Notes under the pieces: model-generated
Database searches by the model: none
What the model was told of the DNA's origin: nothing
What the model saw: the letters and a program-made list of their open reading frames with translations, nothing else
Shown: piece after piece, positions 20,728 through 30,346 of the stretch
How the letters are laid out: every line of letters starts with the position of its first letter
Position numbering within the stretch: position 1 is the stretch's first letter
Assembly (NCBI GenBank): GCA_949358305.1
Contig: OX442322.1
Coordinates: forward strand, 5,086,001 to 5,146,000
Length of the DNA stretch: 60,000 nt
Source: Strigamia acuminata
Taxonomy: Eukaryota; Arthropoda; Chilopoda; Geophilomorpha; Linotaeniidae
Direction: 5' to 3'
Made by a program: the position numbers and the translations under genes

Positions 20728-21318
20728 TGTTACGTGGATTTCTGGACTTCTATGGATTCTCACGCAACATTGATTATGGAGTTTTAGAGTGTGATAGAGG
20801 GAAGTGAATGGAGTTAGTTTTAATGTTTAACTTCTAACTTTGGTCTTTTATTAACCGGACAGAAAAAGTCTGTTTGATTCCTTTCAAATCATACACTTTC
20901 TTAACATTTGTACACAATAACAATTGGCCTTTGAACATCATTGGATTCACTGACATTTTACATAATAAACTCTACAAAACAACTTGACACTTTGCAATGG
21001 TTCAAATAATTCAAAATCAGCCCCAGCCTGTCTTCAGCCGTTCCCTTTAATGGGCGACATCTAACTGCTGGGTTATAAGAGTGTGTGTGGTCATGACCTG
21101 AAACAAAAGAGAGAAGAGCCTTGTCTCAAATGGGCGGCAGTTTTATAGGAAAACTCCTATCGTCCCCGTAGTCCAATTGATCGGTCCTATCACATGGCGG
21201 TGACGTTTTCCGAACGTCAACGCCATCTGTGGTCGAAATTTAGCAACATTAATCAAATTCTATTTCTAATTGAGCGTTACGGATCGTCTGTCATTCTGGA
21301 CGGTCCGTACGCGTGACA
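20728..21318 (-). repeat. Solo LTR of a second gypsy family (Gypsy-B)
   Basis: This 591-bp LTR has the same ends as the Gypsy-A LTR (TGTTACGTGG...CGCGTGACA) and similar blocks, but clear overall divergence. It is flanked by GTAT (20724-20727 and 21319-21322). No internal sequence is present, so it is the product of LTR-LTR recombination. Confidence 0.9.
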
Positions 21319-21476
21319 GTATTTAAAGAAGACGAATTTGGTTTTAACGAAACTAAAGAAGAAGATTTGAAAGACGTTTTTACGCTTGTTCTGTTGATTT
21401 CTAGTGGAAATCATGTGCAGATACCTAGTTATTCAGTGGTGTGGAAAACTCCATTTGTGTGTAAAGAAAAACCAGG
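21319..21476 (+). other. Short open segment of unknown origin
   Basis: A stop-free frame runs VFKEDEFGFNETKEEDLKDV, then NHVQIPSYSVVWKTPFVC, and is cut by the Copia-B1 LTR at 21477. It looks like coding sequence by its charge pattern and lack of stops, but I do not recognise it. It may be the continuation of the element carrying the integrase fragment at 20542-20727 after a rearrangement. Confidence 0.3.
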
Positions 21477-21718
21477 TGTTGTTAGGTGAAAAACTAAACA
21501 TGCAGTGAGTTTATTCTAGAGTCATGTAACCTCCCCTCAGGTATACAGTGCCACCTTGTGGTAAAGAATATAAACACATTGTAAACACAGCATTTGCGAA
21601 TTGCGCAGCTGACAACAAACAAATACAAGTTGTCAATAAATACAGGAAGCAATATCGCTTGAGAATATGACATAAATATACGTGTACATTAATTGTTATA
21701 ACACATGATATTTTAACA
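21477..21718 (-). repeat. Copia-B1 3' LTR
   Basis: In sense this 242-bp LTR starts TGTTAAAATATC and ends CACCTAACAACA. It is preceded by the purine tract CGAGGGGGCCGAT. It resembles the Copia-B2 LTR at its ends. Between it and Gypsy-A2 (21719-21818) lies the end of pol, reading FTKSVDKNDL to its stop. Confidence 0.75.
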
Positions 21719-21822
21719 ATCGGCCCCCTCGTATTGTCAAGCGCTTAGAATACTTAAATCGACTAGGAAACGATCACAAAATTGTACAAGATCATTTTTG
21801 TCAACGGATTTTGTAAAGATAT

Positions 21823-22426
21823 TGTCACGCGTACGGATCGTCCCGAATGACGAGCGATCCGTATCGCGCAATTAGAGTTATAATTCGGTAAATGTTGCTT
21901 AATTTTGGCCACAGATGGCGTTGACGATTGGAAACCGTCATCGCCATGTGATTGGACCGATTAATTCGTGAATGGGGGTTATGGCAGATTTGCTATAAAA
22001 CCGCCCGCTTTCAGACAGAGCTTTCTTCTCTCTCCAGACTTCAACAGGTAACTATTAACTACACCCGCCCTTTACTAGAGAGTCTGATGTCGCCTCGATA
22101 CTGAGAGCGGCTGACTGACTATAAATCAACAGTTTACATCGAATTGAGTTATCACACAGTTGTTTCATAAAAACAGTTTATAAAGGTTGTTCAAACTTAA
22201 TAAGTGTAAAATAATGATTTGTCCAATTGATGATTCAGAATTGCATTCCAATTAATGTAACCAGATTTATTAAGGATCGAACAAACTTAGTTTGTCCGGT
22301 CAAATAAAATAGACTTGAATTTAAAACAAAATAAACAGTCTCATTCTTTCTCTTCTCATGTTCACTCATTCCCCAAATAAAACAGCGTTGCGTGAGTTTC
22401 CAATTAGGCCCAGAAACCACGTAACA
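21823..22426 (+). repeat. Gypsy-A2 5' LTR
   Basis: This 604-bp LTR has a TATA box, TATAAAA, at 21994-22000 and a candidate initiator about 20 bp further (TTTCAGACAG). AATAAA signals lie near 22304 and 22376. It ends CCACGTAACA, after which TGGTGGAGGTGCGAG is the putative primer site. Confidence 0.92.
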
Positions 22427-23812
22427 AATGGTGGAGGTGCGAGTTTTTCCCCACACCGCATAAAAATTAGAATAAAATTCCGAAATTAGAGTGTAAAACA
22501 TGAAAAATCAAAATTTATTAGAGTTAAAATTCTTAAAATTGTAAAAATTAGAGTAAAATAGTTGAAAATTAGAATTAAAACTAGAAAATTGGCGAAATTT
22601 AGTTTGAAAATTGCTTTAAAATCATATAAAATTTTGAAAAAGCCCAACTTAATTTGAATATGAGTGAATCATTGCTGATAGAGATAGGAATGATAGAAGT
22701 GACTCATTCTTAATGAAGTAAATATAGCTAATTGAGTTGAAAATTGGCAAAGTTTAAAAATAAAATAAGATTAAGTTCTTGAATATTTAATTGGATGAAT
22801 TTGCATTAAGTGTTGACTGATGTGAAGTTTGATTGTGAATTGAATTTATTTGGTGTTGTTTATTATAATTAAATAAAGAATTCAGTTATACTGTTTTTGA
22901 TAAAAGTGTATATTAATAAAGAATTATTATTTGAATTTACTAATGAATAATTTTGAGTTTCAGGATATTTTTGTAAAGTGTTACTAATAAAAAGTTTTCT
23001 TGAATATTTACTAATAATAGTTTTTGATAATTTTGAATTATGACTGTGAAAATAAAATTGTTTGATAAATTTTTGTAAATTATGATCGTGAAAATTTGAT
23101 TGTTTTGAATTTCTGAATTATATAACACATGACCGTAAAAATTGAATAGTTTTGAATTGTTTTTGATATTTCTGTAAATTATATGATCATGAAAATGAAG
23201 TGTTTTTGATATTTTTGTAGGAAATGACCGTGAAAATGTTTCTTTGAATTATTTTGATAAATTTTTGAGATTTGATTGTGAAGATTGAATTGTTTAATCA
23301 TTGAGTTGTTTTTCAGAGAGTGAAAGTGTTCTGTGTGTTAAAGTGTTACAGTGTTATTTACAAGTGAATAAGGGAATTCAAGTGTTTCAAATAAAAGGAT
23401 TGTGTCTTCAAGTCTGAACATTTAATCATTGCGGAATCCAAACGATACAAACTTCCACAACTAGTATCGGATTATCTGTTTTCAAAAAAGGAACCAGGTG
23501 AACTTGATTCACCAAGTGAACCACCTGATGATAAAGTGACTGATCGGAGGAAGAAATCAAAATCTGAAAGAGAACAAAAAATTCAAAAAAAGGGAAGATT
23601 TTGAGACCCCCGACCAGCGCAATCAAAGACTAATAGATCCAGGTGTGTATAATTGGTTATTGCCTGAAGAACAATTAGAATTAGGTGATCTTTTGGAAAG
23701 TGTACAGATAAATTTGGACAACGCATTTGAGGACGCAGCCAAAGATATTGAGGAGCACAAAGGATTAATTCAATCACCAGTGACAATTAAAAGCAAACAA
23801 TCTCTTATAAAA
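22427..23812 (+). other. Gypsy-A2 leader with tandem motifs and ATG-less gag extension
   Basis: At about 23040-23240 the leader carries copies of ATGACCGTGAAAAT-type motifs (for example near 23041, 23081, 23129, 23187 and 23225), the same array as in Gypsy-A1. From 23395, just after a TAA, to the ATG at 23813, the sequence is coding-like and in the gag frame apart from one extra A near 23585. It reads ESKRYKLPQL, VSDYLFSKKEPG and YNWLLPEEQ, yet contains no in-frame ATG. Confidence 0.7.
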
Positions 23813-24907
23813 ATGGCAAGTGCTTCACCAGAATTGGTAGCAATACAGACAGTATTACAAAACTTAGTGGTAAATAGAAGAAATCCAGTTGACTTTGATC
23901 CGGCGACAGGAAATATTGACACATGGCTGATCGGATATGAAGATACAATAGCCGATGACACCGAGAGAATTAAACATCTATCAATTGTGCTGAAATCCTC
24001 CGCATCATCGTGGTATCTAGATCAACTTCCACAACATCCGACTAGAACATGGAGTCAATGGAAAGATGCGTTGAAGGCAAAATTCAGATGACAAATAACA
24101 ACAATTTTGTCGAAATTACAGGCAATGCAGCACAAAGATGGGACAGCTTTGGAACATATGCAGAAAATATTAAAAGAATGTTCTTTTGCGAGACCAGCAT
24201 TTACTGAAGAACAAAAGATATTTCATGTGTTTCAAGGACTTAAAAAGGTGACTAGAGATAAATTAGTAGTCAATTTTCCAAAGACATTGGATCAATTAAC
24301 ATCTCAACTTGGACTATTGGAAGCTCATGCATTCAGTGAGGACCCTGCAGAAGTTTTGCTAACCCTACTGCAAAAGGCTGTTGATACAACAGGCGAGGTG
24401 AAACCAAGTTTGTTAGTTGAACCGAGCGACGTCAATAAAACCAAAGACGAGTTGTTAGCAGAGGTCAAAGTGCTAAGACAACAGCAGCAGTTTGGGGAAG
24501 TTCAATATGCAGAGGTTACTCCTGTCTTCTACCAAAATCAATGGTATACACCACATCCAAACCAGGCCCAGTTCTACAATAGAGGCAACTTTAGAGGACG
24601 ATCTGGACAACAACGTGGATGGTGGAATGACAATAATTGGAACCAAGGAAGAGGATGGAATGACAATAGAGGTCAAAACAGAGGCAATTGGAATAATCAG
24701 TGGAATAATTCAGGTCAAGGATTCCAACAGCAATATCCACAACAGCAATGGAATCCACCACAAGGACAAAGACCACAGGGGAACTCAAATAACCAAGGCC
24801 ATCCATTAAATCCAAATTACAAAGGTAAAAGATATGATCCAAATTACCAAGGCCGAGGAAATCGAGGAGCCCCACGTGGTGGACCAATTAATCCATCGGG
24901 AAACTAG
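23813..24907 (+). pseudogene. Gypsy-A2 gag with one nonsense codon
   Basis: From ATG 23813 to TAG 24907 there are 364 codons with a single TGA at 24089-24091 (codon 93), where Gypsy-A1 has CGA-type arginine; this is a CpG-to-TpG change. The capsid-like part and the N/Q/G/R/W-rich, cysteine-free tail match Gypsy-A1. The tail carries RG and WNN repeats from about 24580 to 24890. Without the nonsense change the product would be the particle-forming Gag, translated alone or fused to Pol by frameshifting at its end. Confidence 0.85.
24898..24904 (+). promoter_or_regulatory. Programmed -1 frameshift site, Gypsy-A2 gag-pol
   Basis: The gag frame reads TCG GGA AAC TAG, so G GGA AAC is a perfect slippery heptamer next to the gag stop (24905-24907). 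The -1 frame is open from here to the pol ATG at 24979 and on through protease. The lysine/arginine-rich linker would join Gag to protease. Confidence 0.87.
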
Positions 24908-27900
24908 AATGGCCACAAAGACGAAATAACAAAAAGAAAAGAAGAAAAGGGAAATTAGAAATCATTGAGTTACACGCCATGGATGAACTTTTGCAGATTC
25001 CAGTAGTATTAAATGGTATTGAAATCACTGGTGTCTTGGATTCTGGAAGTTTTCGTAACATCATTAGTGAAGATTTGGTGAGAACTCTGCAGCTCAAATA
25101 TCAGCCCTGCCCAGGTGTTCGATTGAGAGTTGTGGACGGCTCATTGATAATTCCAGAAGGGAAAACCAGGATAACCATTGATGTTGGACAACAACAACAC
25201 ACCATCGACGTATTGATCGTTAATGGATTTGGACGCCATTTACTGCTGGGAGATAATTTTTTAAGATCTGCAAGGTGTAAACTCGACTACGACCAACAGA
25301 AGATCTTTGTAGGCCCAAAAGATGAACAACAAGAAGTTTTCCCAATGTCAAAGAATTATACTGATTTAAATTATATAGCCCGAGTGTTAAAACCAATAAC
25401 AATTCCAGCTTTACATGAATGTATAGTTCCAATAAAAATTGCAAAGAAAGTAGATGATGAATTATTCATAGAACCACTTAGTGGAGTAATTGATCGCTTT
25501 GGAGTGATTTGTTGCAAAACATTGACTAAATTCAGAAAAGGGGAAGGAGTTCTGCGAGTTGCGAATCCAACTAAAAAGACAATCTATTTAGGAAAAAACT
25601 CAGCAATTGCAAAAGCCTTTTATGTAATTGAGTCTGGCGTGCTTGATGAAAATAGAGTTGATCAATTTGACTTTAGCACGGCCATGGCAAATGATAATAT
25701 GACGCCATCACAACAAGAACTGATGCGACAACTGCTAGAGAAAAATTCTGATAGATTTGCGAAAACTGACAATGATTTAGGCAGAGCTCACGCGATTAAA
25801 CATCGAATTGATACTGGAGATTCTCCTCCAATCCATTTACAACCTTATAGAAGATCAATTAAGGAGAAAGAAATCGAGGATGCAGAAACAAAGAAGTTAC
25901 TTGACCAGGGAGTCATTAGAGAATCCGAGAGCCCGTGGAGTGCACCAGTACTACTCATCAAGAAAAGAGACGGCAAATGGAGATTTTGTGTTGATTGGAG
26001 ACGGTTAAACGCAGTAACAAAGAAAATGGTTTATCCCTTACCGCGTATTGATGACACCCTAGATCAATTAGCGGGTGCGAAGTATTTTTCGATGATGGAT
26101 CTTATTCAGGGATACCACCAAGTCGAAATAGATGAACAAGATCGTGAGAAAACAGCGTTTACCACGTCTAGCGGACATTATGAGTTTAATGTCCTTGGAA
26201 TGGGATTATGTAACAGCCCAGCCGCCTTTCAAAAATTGATGAACAAAGTGCTTGGTAACCTCCTGGGAAAAGTATGTATAGCATATCTTGACGATTTGAT
26301 AGTGTTTTCAAAGACTTTTGACCAGCATCTTGTTGATTTGGAGGCAGTTTTCGAAAAACTTAGAACAGCAAATCTCAAAGTTAAGCTGAGCAAATGTACG
26401 TTTGCGACACACACCATACGATATCTTGGACATGTGGTTGATGCTGAAGGTATTTCACCGGATCCCAGGAACCTGGATTCAGTCGCGAAGTTTCCAATTC
26501 CTGTGAACGTCAAACAACTACGTGGTTTTCTTGGATTATGCTCGTATTACCGGAAGTTTATCGCTGGTTTTGCGGACATTTCCAAACCTCTGGTGAATTT
26601 AACCAAAAAAGATGAAAAGTTTGATTGGGGACCTCCCCATGATAAAGCATTCCACACGCTTCGAACAGCATTAGTAACAGTGCCGGTGTTAGCGCATCCA
26701 AATTTTGCTCAGCCCTTCATGATTTCAACTGATGCAAGCGCATATGGTTTAGGAGCAATTCTTAAACAAAAAGTCAACAACCAAGAGCGTGTTATCGCTT
26801 ACGCAAGTCGTTTAATGAGCACAGCTGAACAGAATTACACAGCAACTGATAGAGAAATGTTAGCCATCATTTTTGCAATAGAGAAATTTAGACCGTACTT
26901 GTATGGACAGAAATTCCAAATTATCACCGACCATTCTGCTCTCCAATGGCTGAGAGGAGTCCGAAATCCAAATGGACGTCTAGCCAGGTGGGCGCTGCAA
27001 CTAGCTGAGTATGATTTTGAAATATTTCATAAAAGCGGCAAGAAACATACAGATGCCGATGCTTTAAGTAGGATCCAGGAAGAATTAAGTGAAGAAGAAA
27101 TAGAAAAATTACCTTCGCTTTTCTTAGAAAATTTGGACCTCCCTGTTGAACAGAGGAAGGATCCCAAACTACTGGACCTCATAACAGCGCTAGAAAACCA
27201 AGAGCAACTTCCAAGAAAAAGAAGACGACCACTAAAGCAGTTCGTTCTTCAAAACAAAACGTTGTTCAGGAAGAAAAAACTTAACAGTTTCCTGAACATG
27301 GAAGATTTATTACTAGTAGTTCCAAAACAACTTCAAAAAGATGTATTGTATGAAATGCACGATGGATTACTAGGAGCTCATTTGGGATTGGCAAAAACGT
27401 GGAAACGGATAAGAACACGATTCTTTTGGACAAGAATCTACAAAGATGTTAGAAATTACGTCTTGTCCTGCCAACATTGCGCAAAAGCAAAAACAATGAC
27501 AACGCCAGCTAAAGGATTGATGCAGCCATGGTCAACAGTCTCAAAACCTTTTGAGCGAATTGGAATAGACACACTTGGACCTTTTCCATTGTCACGTCTT
27601 GGAAATAAACATGTTTTTGTTGTAACTGATTATCTTTCGATTATCTTGCAATAGCTAGACCAGCAGCAGCAGCTACAGCCTTAGAAGCAGCGAAAACATT
27701 GCTTTATGAAGTTATTCTGAAAGAAGGCAGCCCAAGGGAAATCCTAAGCGACCGTGGAACGGAATATAGGAACAAAATGGTTGAAGAAGTCTCAAATATG
27801 TTTAAAAGTTTGCATAAAACAACGTCAGGATATCATCCAAGGACAAACGGATTGACTGAGAGATTTAACGCGACATTCGCAAAAATGTTGCAAAGTTACG

Positions 27901-28709
27901 TTAATGAAGAACACACTGACTGGGACGAATTTCTACCATTTCTTCTGTTCTCATACAACACGGGCGTTCATGAAACAACAGGATATACACCACATTATTT
28001 ACTACGTGGATATGATGTGGATTTGACAGTAGATGTTAATTTGGACTTGCCACAGAAAGAATTCACATTAAGAACAGCAAAATTCATTCGAGCAGCCAGG
28101 AAAATTGCAAATGAGCGACTTGAAAAACAATCTGCAAAAAGCAAGAAAAGGTTTGATGAAGACAGAGTCAACAAAGAATTTGAACCAGGTGAATTGGTTT
28201 ATCTGAAAACCATCAACAGAAAAGTTGGCTTGTCAGAGAAGCTTTTACCCCAATTTTCCGGCCCTTATGAAATTGTGCGAAGAACTGCACCAAATGACTA
28301 TGAAATAATCAATTCTACAAGAAAGAAAAGTGACATAGTGAATGTAGAACGATTAAAACCATACAAAGAACGAGTAGAACCAGAAATAGATGAAGTTCTG
28401 AAAGACTTACCAGAAAAGAAAGTGAAATTTGCTGATAAAGTTAAGAAAATCAGTAAAAAAGGTGAAATTGTAATTGAAAACACAGAGAAACCAGTGAAAA
28501 CAACGAAAATCAAACCAAAAGAACGTTATATAGATGATACAGAACAAATCTCATTAAAATCACTATTTGAACCACAGCCTACGACGAAAACTAATGAAAA
28601 CCAACTTCAAAACCCGCCACTAGATGGCGCAAGTTCACAAATCAACGATGATTTCCGGTCGCGGAGACTCAGACCGCGTAAGCGAAAAGATTATCGTCCA
28701 TTCTACTAA
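24905..28709 (+). pseudogene. Gypsy-A2 pol with one frameshift
   Basis: From the first ATG in the pol frame (24979): aspartic protease DSG at residues 21-23, reverse transcriptase with FCVDWRRLNAV and YLDD at 436-439, RNase H (STDASAYGLGA, TDREMLA, TDHSALQWL), and integrase with an HHCC finger (HDGLLGAHLG to CQHCAKAK) and a DTLGPFP start to the core. A 2-nt insertion near 27637, compared with Gypsy-A1, ends the first frame at 27654. The rest of integrase reads from 27699 to 28709, with SDRGTEYRN, NGLTERFN and a basic C terminus ending RKRKDYRPFY. The complete order, protease-RT-RNase H-integrase, is Ty3/gypsy. Confidence 0.93.
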
Positions 28710-29738
28710 ATGCACATTTTTTGATTGAGGTAAACGCGAAATTTTTGCGTGACCCGAGACAAAAATTTCTGATTATTTCGATATTTTGTGTTTGATATTG
28801 TGTTATAAAAGGTTTGTGTGTATATTATGAATGTTATTAAGTGATTTTGGAGATGAATTTTGTAATTTAAACGCCTTTATAAGCGGATTTCGCTAACCGA
28901 AACCAATCGCGATCTTCGTCAATTCGTTTTGAATTTTATTAGGTTTAGTAAGTTGAGTAAAATTTTGAAATAATTTAAACTTAGATTTGATAATATAGTA
29001 GTTTAATTTAAAAATAGTTTTAAAGAAAAATTGGAAAAATTTAATTTGAATAATACGAGCTGACCAAGGGCGCGAGAGGAATCTATCGCGAATTCTGTTT
29101 AAAAATAAAAAGTGTTGAAATTTCTGATGAAATTAATGTAAATATTTCACGGCATAATTTTGATTGAATGTTAATAGGAATTAATTATTGTAAATAATTG
29201 AAATAAGTTGATGTTTTAACGGTATTGTTAATTTCAATGAAAATTTAGAGAAATAAGAGAAAAAATTATTTTTGAATTTGTACTTTTTCTAGTAAAATGT
29301 TAAGAGTTGAAGTTTATTATGGAAAACACTTCTTTATAATGAGAATAATTTTGATTATCACATTTAGTGAAATTTAGAATATGAACTTTGATTTTGAATT
29401 TTAAGTTTGAGAGATTTGATTTGTGTATCATTTGTTAGGTTTATTTTTTTTTTTTCCTTTTTTTTAAATATGTCAAAATAAACAGTGGAAAAGCAAGCAT
29501 TGTAATAATAATAACATTATGATTTGATTGAGATATTAATATTGGGATAAAAGGGAGTGAATTTAAACTCCAATATGATTTACAGTAGTTTTGAATAATA
29601 ATTGTGAAACAGCTGAGTGATGACTTTTGATATGAAGAAAGTAACCGAACATTCCTTAAGAATGTCCGATTGGAATGAGAGACTTGTCTGTAACCGAAAT
29701 TAGTATTTTGGGGTCCAAAACACAGCAAAAAAGGGAGT
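28710..29738 (+). other. Gypsy-A2 3' noncoding region and polypurine tract
   Basis: About 1 kb of AT-rich sequence without an env-like frame. It ends in the purine tract AAAAAAGGGAGT just before the 3' LTR. A long oligo-T run lies near 29447-29465. Confidence 0.8.
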
Positions 29739-30342
29739 TGTCACGCGTACGGATCGTCCCGAATGACGAGCGATCCGTATCGCGCAATTAGAGTTATAAT
29801 TCGGTAAATGTTGCTTAATTTCGGCCACAGATGGCGTTGACGATTGGAAACCGTCATCGCCATGTGATTAGACCGATTAATTCGTGAATGGGGGTTATGG
29901 CAGATTTGCTATAAAACCGCCCGCTTTCAGACAGAGCTTTCTTCTCTCTCCAGACTTCAACAGGTAACTATTAACTACACCCGCCCTTTACTAGAGAGTC
30001 TGATGTCGCCTCGATACTGACAGCGGCTGACTGACTATAAATCAACAGTTTACATCGAATTGAGTTATCACACAGTTGTTTCATAAAAACAGTTTATAAA
30101 GGTTGTTCAAACTTAATAAGTGTAAAATAATGATTTGTCCAATTGATGATTCAGAATTGCATTCCAATTAATGTAACCAGATTTATTAAGGATCGAACAA
30201 ACTTAGTTTGTCCGGTCAAATAAAATAGACTTGAATTTAAAACAAAATAAACAGTCTCATTCTTTCTCTTCTCATGTTCACTCATTCCCCAAATAAAAAA
30301 GCGTTGCGTGAGTTTCCAATTAGGCCCAGAAACCACGTAACA
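29739..30342 (+). repeat. Gypsy-A2 3' LTR
   Basis: 604 bp, TGTCACGCG...CACGTAACA, followed by ATAT. It differs from the 5' LTR at roughly four positions that I can see. Confidence 0.93.
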
Positions 30343-30346
30343 ATAT

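Larger units (their letters stand above)
21823..30342 (+). mobile_element. Gypsy-A2: near-complete Ty3/gypsy element
   Basis: The 8520-bp element has 604-bp LTRs (21823-22426 and 29739-30342) differing at about four positions by eye. The target duplication is ATAT (21819-21822 and 30343-30346). It has the same layout as Gypsy-A1. Lesions: one extra A in an oligo-A tract in the gag extension near 23585-23591, a CGA-to-TGA nonsense change in gag at 24089, and a 2-nt insertion in integrase near 27637. No env is present. Confidence 0.95.

Noticed and set aside
28710-29738. A possible env gene downstream of gypsy pol
   Set aside because: The region is AT-rich with no long frame, signal peptide or transmembrane pattern, and is equally empty in both Gypsy-A copies.
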